Assembly: GCA_021904315.1 (NCBI GenBank)
Contig: CM038914.1
Span: 23,671,065 to 23,735,064 of the forward strand
Reading direction: 5' to 3'
Source of the DNA: Sphagnum magellanicum
Lineage: Eukaryota > Streptophyta > Sphagnopsida > Sphagnales > Sphagnaceae
Length of the DNA: 64,000 bases
Part shown: one piece after another, positions 11,501 through 22,427 of the stretch
Position numbering within the stretch: the first letter of the stretch is position 1
How the letters are laid out: each line of letters begins with the position of its first letter
Translations under genes and position numbers: made by a program
The notes under the pieces: generated by a model
What the model was told of the DNA's origin: nothing
Databases searched by the model: none
The model's input: the letters and a program-made list of their open reading frames with translations, nothing else

Positions 11501-12126
11501 GTACATTAAATCACAAGCTTGTTGATGACATCTTTAAATTTTTAACCTGTAAATATCAATTCCCTCACCCAAAGTCTTGCAATTTGTTGTCAGCTTTACA
11601 AACCTGTCAAAATTTTAAAAACGACAACAATAATGAACATAATGATAAATCTGTAATATGTATGAGGAGAACCACATGGTAAAGGATGCAGTTTGTTTTT
11701 TCAATGGTATTTTTCAGCAAGAATAGTAATTTCTAAAAATTTCTTATCTCTTGAAATTTTGGTTGATGGCATAGCTGTTCATGAAAAATTTGTCCAAATG
11801 ATTTCCTTGTCATCATGTTTTATGACAAGTTTCACTGCCTAAATTGCAAAATTTGTATCTATTTTTTGGGTAAAGTGTTTGGCTTGCCGTTTTTCCCAAA
11901 ACATTAATTCACCTATGGAAAATGAGTCTAACTGAGGAAGGGGATTGGAACCTCAGGAGTCAACCGATTCCTATCTTGTTAGAGTTTTGTGAACTCTTTC
12001 ACATGATGTAATATTGGAAGCTGACATGCAACCTATTGAAACTTTCTGTACTCTTTTATGTGATGCAAAAGTTTGAACGCAGAAAGATGGAGCCTTTATT
12101 GCTGTTTTATCACATGTCTTTTGCAG
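8571..12126. other. No gene recognised (AT-rich; possible intron sequence)
   Basis: I find only short open frames with no recognisable motif. Slightly GC-richer text around 10160-10450 and 10620-11170 could hold diverged exons, but I cannot support any. The good splice sites at 12127-12187 allow this to be intron. Confidence 0.4.
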
Positions 12127-12187
12127 GAAAAGCAAGGCTATCCTGAATCCAGAAGGATAGTCAAATATGGAGTGTCATTAGTGTATG
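12127..12187 (+). CDS. Candidate internal exon of an unidentified gene
   Basis: A pyrimidine-rich acceptor (TGTCTTTTGCAG) precedes, and a consensus donor (GTAAGT) follows, a 61-nt stretch. One frame is open across it, reading EKQGYPESRRIVKYGVSLVY plus one extra base. The signal is splice-site quality plus an open frame. I do not recognise the protein and found no partner exon. It may be a real exon between very long introns, a relic, or chance. Confidence 0.3.
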
Positions 12188-13547
12188 GTAAGTCATGGGG
12201 ATGATCATCAATTAAGATGCAATATCATAATCATCAATTTGAAAGCATATTAAGCATTCCAAGTTGCAACACATTAAGATCCTCAATTAAAATGCAACAT
12301 AATGATCATCAATCTTTAATCACACATAAGAAAATTCAAAATTTCATCATTAACAACCAGTGTTTTGTTTTTTTCATTTTTGTGATGTGCCACTGGTGAC
12401 AATCATTTCACCAAGGATTTAGCATGAGTGGTGATGATCCCACAGAAGGTTTAAGCTTAAATGGTGAAAATATTTGAGGAAATTGTCAAAACAATAGAAA
12501 AACTGCCCTAAACAGTAAAACCCTGGCAAAAATCCATTTGTCACTGGATGCAACCTGACACCTTAAACCTCATCGTTTAGAGCAATGCCTGACGAAATAG
12601 CGCTAGAAACTCCTGTCGGTGGTTGCACCTCCCCAGCAAAGAGCAAAATTTTGAGTTAGTTTGTCAGAATAAAAAAACTGTTCATGACTGGTTATCGCAT
12701 GGAGAAGAATCTTTTCTCGCATTGTAGCAAAGAGATTTGAGGCCATCAGTATGGTTAATACCAATGTTGGCCGGGTATTGACTATTAATCATACCATGTG
12801 GGTAGGACAATTTTTTTAAAAACCATTTGTGAAGCCCTGAGGGCATGGGCATTGGAAATTTTTTAAGCAACCTATACCCAACGGGCACAGGCATTGAAGG
12901 TTTTTTCTTTTCTTACAAGGGCTTGCATAACAGGCATGGAAATGAATGATGCCCATTGGACATAAACCCGGGCATGTGCATTAAAAAATATTGTCATAAT
13001 TGACATCATTTTCAAGTATTTTAAAAAAGGAGTCCAAGACAAATTTGAATGTCAAAAATAATCACATAGAACTTGTCTATGTATAAATTGCCTCTAGCAT
13101 AAAAAATGTGTTCATAAAGCTATATGTATATGTTGTAATCTTGCGTCAATCACTAACTATTAACTACCAAACTTAATGTAACTAATGTAACTAAAAATTG
13201 CAACTTAAGTTATCCACCAATTTGGATCTATTGTCGCTTGATGCCATAAGAACTAGCTAGCTCCTTGAGCTCTAGCTTGTGCAAAAACGACATTCAACTT
13301 CAACAATAGGTGCAAAGTGCATTCTCAGACTCTCATAAACATACATGCAAGCAAGCAAAAACCTTCAAGCAAACATGCATTCAAGCTCATACAAAAATTG
13401 ATGATGCACATTGAGTTTCACTCAACATAATCACATCAAAGTATTCTACAACTCAACAATTTTACATCAACACTACAAAAATAAACAAGCAATTGCACCA
13501 CAAACCCAAATTTGCACAAATCATGTACATTCAATTTTAGCTAGGGT
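12188..13547. other. No gene recognised
   Basis: AT-rich DNA with no supported feature. The repeated GGGCA(T/C)(G)GGCATT wording between 12830 and 12980 is too diverged to define a repeat unit. Confidence 0.4.
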
Positions 13548-13950
13548 AATCAATTGGACCCTTGCTAAAATAGTGGAAGTAGAAACACATTCTATTTGAC
13601 CTAAAATAATGGGAGCATAAATACAAAATCAATTGGACCTAAAAGAATGAAAGCAAAAACACATTCAATTGGATTTAAAATAGTGGGATCATAAATACAA
13701 AATCAATTGGACCTAAAACAATGGGAGCAAAAACACATAATCAATTGGACCTTAAAACAATGGGAACATAAACATATATTCACAATTGACATAGAATCAA
13801 ATGGAACCTTGCTAAAATAATGGGATCAAAATCATAACCATTCAGGAACCAACAACCAACATAGAATCAATTGGACATTGTTGAAACAATGGGAGCAAAA
13901 ACACAACCATTCAAAAATCAATTGGACCTTTGCTAAAATAGTTGAACCAG
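13548..13950. repeat. Degenerate tandem array, ATCAATTGGACCT core
   Basis: The core ATCAATTGGACCT, followed by AAAATAATGGGAGCA and AAACACA, recurs about eight times at irregular 45-60 bp spacing. The array is G-poor on the plus strand. It has no protein interpretation. Confidence 0.7.
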
Positions 13951-14285
13951 AAACAAAATCATTCAACATAAACTTTGAAAGACATTAACAACAAAGACTC
14001 GTAAACAATGCAAATCAACATTAACACCATATACCCCTATCTCTTCACATTAACCTACATTGTGAAGGTTTAAAGATTTTAGGGTGCTTCATGTTTTCTA
14101 TAAAAAATTTCTTATCATTGAAACATTCTGCCTTGAAAGGTTAAGGTAGTTGCATTGGAGGCCTCCTATTTGTTCCACTAGCATAGTTTGGCTTCCAAAT
14201 TATTGTACACCATTCAACACCACAAGTTAAAACAACATGTCAATCTTCTTTAAAAAAATTAAAATCAATAATCAAATCTTCATTT

Positions 14286-15965
14286 TTAGAAATTTGGAAA
14301 CTGTTGTTCATGTTCTACCCAACAAATAAATGGATTAAAAGGATTTATTAGCATTGCAATCCTCTTTAAAAGTGACAATTCAATTTTAATGAGCCCCATT
14401 GCAACTTTTTTAGCAAAATCCAAGGATCCAAATACATTTAGTTCAACCACTGTAAATGCAACAGATGTAATAGATGTTGAATTTGGTGTTAAAGCATGAT
14501 AAACAATGAGCAAGGGTGGCATTAAAATCTTTCAATCATAGTTTGCAACAACCTACACGGCCAATTCAAAGCCAACATAATCTCCAATGAGTTGCAAGTT
14601 TTTGAAATGTGGGTCAAACATAATAACTAGCATATTGTGTGCATGATGAGGCTGAACTGATGATGCAAAGGCCAAGAGAAACTTCAACACACTAATAATT
14701 TTAGTTTGCATTTGATACCCAAGATGCAATAATTCAAAATCAAAATCATTAGCTTGCACCAATAACCATAATTAGATAATTAAATCATGTTTTTGGAAGA
14801 AGACAAACTAAACCCTAGGCAAACAAATCAAAAAACAATTAAACCACATATTTGCATAATTTCATTTGCATTGGAATTGATGTCGTACATGTGTGTTATG
14901 TGTTGTACATCATAACACACATGGTTATGGCAACAAAAATAACATCAAACAATAACCAATACCCTTAGGATTGGTTCAAAACACACTGGGTGACCATTAG
15001 TGTCAAAACTTTTGACATTTTCTATGCCACAACCCATGTTTAAGGAGATGGTATTCTGTTTTGCAAGGCAATGGTTTGCCATGAATACCAAAGGTTTATG
15101 GCATGTTTAAACTCCAAGGCTTCCTTGAATAATTTCACCTTGGATACAAATCGAGTCTTGACAAGAGTTTTTGATTTTCAGGGGCAAAAATATGCATCTT
15201 TACAAGCCTTAGCCCACTCTTGTCTACCCTTTGCCCTTTTTTTCCCAAGTAATTGTCTTTTGAATAAAGGATTGAGCCTCTTTAATTGAAACCTCCTTTA
15301 TGCCACCACACACTTTCAAGTCATTAGTAGCATACTAACAACATTTGGACATGACATGCCCATAACAACTAATAACATAAGGTTGTGGTAACAAGAGAGA
15401 AACATAAGATATAATGTTTGTTAAGGTTGTTGTGAAGGTGTTTAAATTAGCACCTTCATCTTTGACATATGCTATGACTTTGTCTAACAAATTATATCAA
15501 GCAAGCAAATCCTTGAGTTGAATAGCCATGGCAACCCCCAAGGTTTCATGAACTTCAAAAATTGTCGTAATGACATGGCAAGGTTCCCACCTTTTGTTTA
15601 TGTAATTCACAACCAAAGCAAACATACCAAAACCTCTTCAAGACATCCGCAAATCAAATGTGGTTATAACTATAATGGCATCAACAAAAGCAAAAAAACA
15701 CATGGTGTTCCATGGTTTTGCTGACCATGCATGGGATTACTTCATTACTGAACTATCGTCTATTAAGAAAGGTAATTCAACCACATTGGCAAAGCACAAA
15801 ACTTCTTAGCCACACATTTTCAATGGAGTTCAATGGTCGATAACCTTTAATGATGTACAAGATCAAATCCTCAAGAAACAATTCTTGAGCAAGGTTTGAA
15901 TTTTTGCATGGCACTCCAAAATTGAAAAAATCAACAATAGAGCTAACAAATGGTTTTTTTAGCAT
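14286..15965 (-). pseudogene. Broken hAT-family transposase
   Basis: Several minus-strand frames in hAT order survive among many stops and shifts. Near 15965-15777 I read EDLILYIIKGYRPLNSIENVWLR (split here as EDLILYIIKGYRPL and NSIENVWLR), typical of the region after the BED finger in plant hAT proteins. Near 14762-14553 I read HAHNMLVIMFDPHFKNLQLI, the block before the dimerisation domain. At the end (about 14310-14286) ICWVEHEQQFPNF resembles the C-terminal dimerisation motif (WWxxxxxxFP). Further N-terminal text may reach 16375. The family call rests on these three collinear blocks. No TIRs or 8-bp target duplication could be assigned. It cannot encode an active enzyme. Confidence 0.5.
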
Positions 15966-16857
15966 CTTATAAATTTGATGGGTATTAGCTATTATGGTAG
16001 TAGTAGCTCATCATGTGTTGTATTGCTTCAACACTACAGAATGTTTAAAAGCCACATGTTGACTCATGGTAGTTGTGCCATGGTCTTTGTTATACATAAC
16101 CAATCCTTTCCAATTTTGGGTAGAACTTCGTCTTACAATTTCCTATTGGATGTTTTGACACACAACACGTTTCATTCATTGAAACTTAGAAAAATATACA
16201 ATAATAGTATGGTCATTAACTTAAAAAAATGCCCATGTACTTGTTGTTCTATTCTAAGTGAGAAATGTTTTTTGGTTGTGCTCCAATTCCACAAACAGCT
16301 TTTCATTACATGTTTGTTCTTCAACTTGTAAAAGCTCTTCCTCATTTTCACCAAGGTCTCTATCACCAAGCTCACTATAACCTACTTTAGATTAAATCAC
16401 ACCATCACCACTCCCAACCCAGTCCCAACCCCAATTTTACCATTATAAACACTTGTATAATCAACAACATGGAAAGGAAAACCTTGTGAAGCTTTTGCAA
16501 CCCGATTCAAAAAAACATCATGTGTTAAGTTCATTGTGAATTGACCTTGAAAGCTAAACCAAATACACTATATTATGAAATCAAAATAAAAAAGGAACAT
16601 ATAAATCACCAATAACACTATTCACCAAGTTTGCAATGCAAACCTCGAATTATTACTGGCAATGTTTATGATTATTCAAGAAACATCACAAAATAGGTCC
16701 CAAAAAAATCACCAAAATTGTAGTGCTCACAAAACATTGTTCATGTAAATTTAATGCCCATGAAACAACACGCATATCACAAGCACCATCTTTCCACCCT
16801 TGAAGCAAATTTACCAGTGCTCATGAACGAAACAAATGTTAAACAGAACACCGAATT

Positions 16858-17130
16858 TGGAGTGTTCATGAAACACCTTATAGATCCAGTGTTCACAAAA
16901 CAATGCACATATCACCAACATCAAACCTTAAACCCTTGAAGCAAAACAATGTTCACGAAACACCTTATAGATTTAGTGTTCACAAAGCAACAAATCCAAT
17001 GTTCACAAAGCACACAAATCATGAAACACCAAACACTTGATCACCAATATTGCACAATGTTCACAAAGCACCAAAGATCTAGTGTTCATAAAGCACAACA
17101 CACTACTACTATAACACTCATGAAGCACCA
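16858..17130. repeat. Irregular array of TGTTCACAAAGCAC-like motif
   Basis: TGTTCA(C/T)(A/G)AA(A/G)CAC recurs about eight times (for example near 16860, 16890, 16950, 16979, 17000, 17058 and 17083) at uneven 20-55 bp spacing. The open frames here follow the repeat. Confidence 0.65.
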
Positions 17131-17750
17131 AGAAAAACGCTAGGAGTAATAAACAATGTTCATGAAAATTTAATGAACAAAGCATTACATAGATCACAGA
17201 ATTGATGAAAGAAAAAAAAACAAAGGAAATAATAGAATCACACAACCTAGGAACTTATGAAGTAAGAAGAACAAACTTGCACAGAAAATCACTTGTTTAC
17301 ATCAATGCAAGCTGATTGCCAATGATAAAAAAAAGTTGCAAATTTTGGCACTATTTTCTAGTGCTCTTTTTGACACTCTTTTCCATTGTGCATTGAAATC
17401 ATGGACTTCTTAATGATGAGAGCTCGTGCTTTCTTGAGCGGGGGCCGCAACTCAATAGCAAACTAGAAACTAGCGAAGCTAACATTTCTAACCTAACCCT
17501 AAAATTCCTAACCCTAAATCCTTATGCCCTGCACAAGTTCACTATAAAAGAAGCCTGGTTGCTAGGGCATTTCATGAGTTTTTCAAACACATGCCCACTT
17601 ATGTAAGGGCATTGCATGTGTATAGGAGAAGCAAGGCCCATCCAAGTAAGGTGTAACTACTTTTTTTTTGTTGACCATTGCTGGTCAGGGTATATGATAC
17701 CTGGCCAGGACCTACATACCCAGTGAACACTGGTTAATACCTATTATGAC
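17131..17750. other. No gene recognised
   Basis: AT-rich DNA with no supported feature. CCTAACCCTAAAATTCCTAACCCTAAA-type wording at about 17490-17517 is only a short telomere-like echo. Confidence 0.4.
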
Positions 17751-17828
17751 TGGGACCTTTAGATGCAAGAAGATCATCACGAGAGAGAAAAGATTTGTTG
17801 ACCTTTTTATGTACCAAATAATCATCCA
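17751..17828 (+). pseudogene. Frame-disrupted exon-like fragment (copy of 53035-53269)
   Basis: This matches the 3' third of the exon-like segment at 53035-53269 and ends in a better donor (GTAAGT at 17829). Two extra bases in the ATCATCACGAGAG stretch shift the frame relative to block B. The protein is not recognised. Confidence 0.4.
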
Positions 17829-18441
17829 GTAAGTTCTCTTATTTTCACAAAAATAAAAAGCTTTGTAAGTAGAGCTTAGGCAGATTATACATGAGCCATT
17901 GTTAATGCATGGACATTGTAAGGGTCATAGACTTGATAATACTCCCATTCTTTCATGCCACTTGGAGGTGGGAACAGTAGATTAAGGCATGGTTAAAAAT
18001 TGTCTCAGATGCAGGAAGTCATACAACATATGTAAGCTGTCACATATATAAAAAATTCAATTCAATTATGTATTTTGACAACAAAATACATGCCACATGA
18101 TGCTCAAATTGACAAGCTTGTATTTTGGCATTTCACTCCACTAATGGCCCTACCACACTAAGGCAGGTGTAATAAATGACGTGAAGGACTTTGCTTGTGA
18201 ACTCATTGGTCTGTTGACTTTTGCACTATTCTTAATGCCCATAGAACTGGCAGTCACTTAAGGAAGAAAGGTGATAAAGTGGAGGGTTCACATTAAAAAA
18301 GGTATTATCAACATCAAATAAGAGATTTTTTAGAATGTCTCATCACAAAAGTCTAGGAAGCTCCAGCAAAGGTGAAATATGGACAGAAAAAGGAAAGACT
18401 TAGACTTGTGGATTTCCAGAGAGTGTTGCATCAAAATCCAC

Positions 18442-18717
18442 ACAATAGCCATGGCAGTTGCTGTTCCTGCACTAATAGCCAAGGCACCCGTCTGCAACAC
18501 CCACGCATGGGACCTTTTTTTTTCCCTGATTCCCCTCCCCGCCCCCGAAACACCATCCATGGTGGTGAAAACCACTGCCGTTTAGGGCCCTTGGTTTCAC
18601 TGGCCTTCACTTCACCTGCTATGTGGTGAAAATTAAAATTAAAAAAAAAGCCCCATGGGTATTATGGAAGGGTGTCCTGGCTATTGGGAGAGGGACAGCA
18701 GCTGCCATGGCTATTGT
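18442..18717. mobile_element. MITE-like foldback element
   Basis: This 276-bp segment occurs only in block A. Its ends form an inverted repeat: 18442-18464 and 18695-18717 match over 23 bp with one mismatch, and weaker pairing continues inward for about 60 bp. The core includes GCCATGGCAG. It has no coding capacity of its own. I could not find a convincing target-site duplication, so the superfamily is open. It lies about 210 bp upstream of the TATA candidate of the DUF247 gene. Confidence 0.55.
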
Positions 18718-18927
18718 TCTCCTGCAACTTGCAAGGGGAGTGAACCTGGCCATATTAGAAAGACTAAAATAAATCAATGACTGTCCATTCATTCAACCGT
18801 TCCAGCCAGAATTGTCAGTTTCTATGCAGCCCAGAGGACATGATTGGCCGAGTTGGCAGAATCTGTCCCTATCAATGGTATTCCGCAATCACGTCCCCTG
18901 CAGTCGATACGCATGCGCCGAGATCCC

Positions 18928-18934
18928 TATATAG
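18928..18934 (+). promoter_or_regulatory. Candidate TATA box for the DUF247 gene
   Basis: TATATAG sits in a locally CpG- and C/T-rich stretch (CCCTATATAGCCC), followed by a pyrimidine-rich leader (CTCTCGTCTGTTTTCTCTGC) typical of plant 5' UTRs. The segment is missing from block B. Transcription would then start near 18960 and reach the ATG at 20721 through a spliced leader. This is inferred from composition and motif only. Confidence 0.35.
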
Positions 18935-18959
18935 CCCGACGTTCTCCGGAACCTTCACC

Positions 18960-20720
18960 GCTCAAAGTCAATTGCGTTTCCTGAACTCTCTCGTCTGTTT
19001 TCTCTGCTCGTCGCCAGCCTCCTCACAGGCTCCTCTGTTTCGCTTTCTTTCTTCTCTCTCATTACATCCCAGGTTCCGTTTCTAGCACGCTGCAAGTCTC
19101 TCCCTGTCTTTCCTTTCTCTCAAACACATCTCTGTTTCATCCCCATTTCTTGCAATTTCTTTTGGTTCTTTTCCCCATTAGGCACCCGTCCCCACCCGGC
19201 TTCCCTTTACGCACAACTGGAGCTCCGCAATTGCATCCCGTGGGATTGCCTTTCTCCTTGGTCTCCATCTAATATTCATACCTACCACCGCTGCCGATGA
19301 CCAGCCAGAACTCTGTTGTACCCAGAGCCCTCTAGTGTCGACGGTATACTCGCATGCAGCTCCGTTTAACTGAATGTCTCAATAGATTTCTAGGTTCTGG
19401 ACTTCGCTGTTACTTTTCCAGTATGAAATTGATGGCGTGATTGTTTCTCTCTTTTACAGCATCGACTAATTGTCCGTATGTATTATTGCAGATATTTCGT
19501 GTAAAGACAGTCTCAACTAAAGAGTACAAAATCTGTATACAGTGGATCGCTCCATCTAAGTTGGTGCGCCTGCAACTTGTTTACTGCATTTAAGGTCACA
19601 TCGCCTTTGTTGCCCTGTATGTGGATGTTCACCTCACCAAAGGATTGTTTACAATTTTAATTTGAGTAGATGCTTCCAAGTTCCTGCTCATGGCTGAAAC
19701 TTTTAACGTGGGAAAAATCATAGTTGAAATATGTGAGCGCAAATCAGCATGGGATAGGCTTGTGAAAGTTCCTTTTGTAGGTCACCATGTGTGTTGTAAT
19801 GAGATGTTCTATATTACCGTTTGACACAATATGAGGCCTGGCTCTGTCGTCACCCTGTTCACAATGTTAATCTCTTGGTGCTCTGTTTTCGCTCCATTCT
19901 TCCCTCTAGCTTGCAATATTCCCTCAGTTTGCGCGAGGTTTGCTGTGTGCAGCTTGTAGTGTGCCTTCTTAGAGTTTAGCTTACAGCCGCTCCCGGAATG
20001 GCTTTCATACAAAACCGACCCGTTTTTGTTGTTGGCTATTTGCAACGACTGAACCTCTCCTCACCTGTTTTACAGCTCTTCCACAACTTACTACACGCTT
20101 CCGCTTTCTTGGAGTGTCCACGCCGCTTGCAGCTTTCAGCACCAGTAGTCGCAGGAGTACTCTCTCCAACTTGCCTGCGGTGCCACGTTCATTCCTACAG
20201 CATGCGCTTTCCTGGAGTGTCCACGCCGCTTGCAGAACCAGTAGTTGCAGGAGTAATCTTTCCAACTTGTTTGCTGTGATGCCTACAGCACTTTGCGTTC
20301 CTGCCTAGAGACCAAAGGCCCCGCGCGATCAGCCAACTCTCGGCTCTACTCCGATCTATCTCAATATTTTGAAGTGGTGCGTTTCATTTATCGATTCGTG
20401 TATAGATGCGCTTTTCATGAGAGAACCTATTCACACTTTACGCAGAACTTGAGAAATATTCATATCTCAATTAAGTTGTTTTGTGTAATTACTTCTTCCT
20501 TTCAAACCATCCCAGAAGTTAGCCGTGATGCCATTTATCCATCAATTTCTGAACATCCAGTTAGTTGTCACAAATCTTCACAACGGTGATCAAGCCTTGC
20601 TTTCAGTATGGAGATTGCTTTGAAACATGGTCAGGAAGTAGGTTTCTGCAACAGGTTTTGTAAAATAATCGAAATGATCGAAATTTTCTTTGTCTGTCAT
20701 GTTGTTACAGAGTCATAGCT
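18960..20720 (+). other. Probable 5' leader of the DUF247 gene, with intron-like signals
   Basis: No coding frame longer than about 100 codons is conserved between blocks A and B. A good acceptor (TGTCATGTTGTTACAG) ends at 20710, just before the ATG at 20721, and is preserved in block B, which supports a 5'-UTR intron. Short upstream ATGs are present. Exon boundaries cannot be fixed without transcripts. Confidence 0.4.
20102..20290. repeat. Imperfect 103-bp tandem duplication in the leader
   Basis: CGCTTTC(T/C)TGGAGTGTCC starts at 20102 and 20205, and both copies continue with CACGCCGCTTGCAG and AGTAGT(C/T)GCAGGAGTA. The same duplication is seen in block B near 60446-60610, so it predates the A/B duplication. 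Confidence 0.8.
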
Positions 20721-22427
20721 ATGAACACTGTTGATACAGTTAGCCTCGAAGACACCATGGCTGAATCTGAGTGGATCCGTAAATTCCCAACAGAACTTCA
20801 GGCACGCTCTGGTCAAAACGCAAGGGGTGATGCTCCTATACTAAAATTGCCAGCCTGCTTGCGTAAACCTGTGGAACGTTACACTCCAAAACAATGGCAA
20901 TTCGGCCTCCACAACCGTGACCCTCAGGCATCCAGCAGTGAGTCAGAAGTTCTGAAAATAAGCTTAGCTGCAGCATGCCAGCTGAAGCCAGATAATTGGG
21001 AAAACTTTTGTGCTGCTGTTGTGGATAATCCTGCAGATATGATGCTGAATTCATACGGTATATACCCTAGTGTAACTGAATTGAGCACAAAGGAAGTGCA
21101 GTATCTATTAACCTTGGATGCTCTGACATTAGTTTTAGTACTAAGTTCATATTCGAGGGCGCCTGAGTCTGAGCCTGATCAGGCCCCGAAATTACCTTTT
21201 TTTTTCTTAAAGGCGCTGGTTGATGGAGGTTTCGACATTGAGGACTTGCTGAAAGTTAATGGAGTGGCGTACTGTGCGATTTGGGACGACCTTCTCTTGT
21301 GCGAAAATCAAATTCCAATGGCTTTGATAAAGAGGGCCATTACCAGCTGTTATGGATTACTGCCGGAAGAAAGGAAGTTTAATTACTTTGTTTCTCTACG
21401 ACAACTGGACAATCCGGACTCCAATGTGACCACAACTTTGTTGGATAGGATTTTGAAGAATGTAGCATGTAACATGTGCTGCCTTTTCTTTGCAGAGCCT
21501 TGCCCTGACATAAAAGCTAATATATCCCAATTTATTGATGTCAATTATACAGTAGACAAGTTAGAAAATTGTGCACACGTCTTTGCCTGTATTCACCGAG
21601 TAATGACTACAACCGTTTGGCCGCCGCCCATCGCCGTCGCTATGCCGCCCATCGCCGTCGCTGCGCCGCCCATCGCCGTCGCTATGCCGCCCATCGCCGT
21701 CGCTGCGCCGCCCATCGCCGTCGCTATGCCGCCCATCGCCGTCGCTACAAGGTTCGTACGTGCCGTTGCAACCGGTTTGCAGCAACTTGCCAGCGTTATT
21801 GCCACGATTCGATTCGGCAAAGAGATTGCACCTGAAGAGAGCTTCTCCTTTGTTCATGTAATACAGTCTGCAACCACTTTGAAGAAAGCCGGCCTTCAAA
21901 TCAAAGGGATCCCTGGGATGGTGAAGCAAGTGGCTTTTAAAGATGGCTGCTTATTTCTCCCAATCATGATACAAAGCGAAAGACTAGAATCCTATATTTG
22001 CAATATGGCGACGTACGAAACGTGGAATACTCCGGGTCCATATCCATTTATGGATTACCTAGTACTCATGTCACATCTGATCAAGACCCCTGAAGACGTG
22101 TCGTATCTCGTCGATTGCGGCGTGATTCGGGCCTTTCTTGGCACCCAACCGCGCATTTTTCAAATGTGGGAAAGGTTGCAAATTGGACTATGGTTCCCTG
22201 ATTATTCAGACAAGTATAGAGATAACATAGTGAAGCCCATCAATAGGCATTGTGCATCCCCACTGAATGTGATGCGAACTGACTTTTACAATACATTTTG
22301 TTCCAGATGGTGGTTAGTGATAAGTGTCCTCTCAGCCATCATTTTACTTCTCGCTACACTTATCCAAACTTACGTACTTGTCACTGGTTCCGATAAAATG
22401 CAACCTCATTTTCCTCGAGGTGGGTAA
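20721..22427 (+). CDS. DUF247-family (UPF0481) plant membrane protein, intact
   Basis: A single open frame of 568 codons is present. Family landmarks appear in order: RYTPKQWQFG (residues about 53-62; family form YxPxxxxIGP), a LxxDALTLVLVL hydrophobic block (130-141), DLLLCENQIPMALI (190-203; family DLLLLENQIP), TLKKAGLQIK then VAFKDGCLFLPIM, MDYLVLMSHLIKTPEDVSYL, and a C-terminal transmembrane segment after FCSRWW (about 530-553). The family is plant-specific. Grass members act in self-incompatibility, but most have no assigned function, so none is claimed here. Residues 302-343 are a seven-residue PPIAVA(M/A) repeat absent from the paralogue. I chose the first ATG after the leader acceptor at 20710. 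A second in-frame ATG (codon 13) is conserved in block B and could also start translation. Confidence 0.85.
   Translation: MNTVDTVSLEDTMAESEWIRKFPTELQARSGQNARGDAPILKLPACLRKPVERYTPKQWQFGLHNRDPQASSSESEVLKISLAAACQLKPDNWENFCAAVVDNPADMMLNSYGIYPSVTELSTKEVQYLLTLDALTLVLVLSSYSRAPESEPDQAPKLPFFFLKALVDGGFDIEDLLKVNGVAYCAIWDDLLLCENQIPMALIKRAITSCYGLLPEERKFNYFVSLRQLDNPDSNVTTTLLDRILKNVACNMCCLFFAEPCPDIKANISQFIDVNYTVDKLENCAHVFACIHRVMTTTVWPPPIAVAMPPIAVAAPPIAVAMPPIAVAAPPIAVAMPPIAVATRFVRAVATGLQQLASVIATIRFGKEIAPEESFSFVHVIQSATTLKKAGLQIKGIPGMVKQVAFKDGCLFLPIMIQSERLESYICNMATYETWNTPGPYPFMDYLVLMSHLIKTPEDVSYLVDCGVIRAFLGTQPRIFQMWERLQIGLWFPDYSDKYRDNIVKPINRHCASPLNVMRTDFYNTFCSRWWLVISVLSAIILLLATLIQTYVLVTGSDKMQPHFPRGG
21624..21749 (+). 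repeat. 21-bp coding minisatellite, 6 units
   Basis: Six units of CCGCCCATCGCCGTCGCT plus a variable codon (ATG, GCG, ATG, GCG, ATG, ACA) encode PPIAVA-M/A. The alternation suggests a 42-bp higher-order unit. The DUF247 pseudogene in block B has one such unit (about 62161-62181), so the array expanded in block A. Because the unit length is a multiple of three and stop-free in several frames, long overlapping frames appear on both strands. Confidence 0.9.

Noticed and set aside
13548..17130. CRISPR-like regularly spaced repeats
   Set aside because: Units are degenerate and unevenly spaced with no unique spacers, and the genome is a plant nuclear one.
17490..17517. Telomere repeat tract
   Set aside because: Only two or three CCTAACCCTAAA-like words, too few for an interstitial telomere site.
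19809..20279. Overlapping 60-95 codon frames in the DUF247 leader
   Set aside because: Frames are not kept between blocks A and B (indels shift them) and they cover an imperfect tandem duplication. They are treated as untranslated leader.
21561..21929. Minus-strand 122-codon frame inside the DUF247 gene
   Set aside because: A by-product of the 21-bp repeat, whose length is divisible by three and free of stops in several frames.
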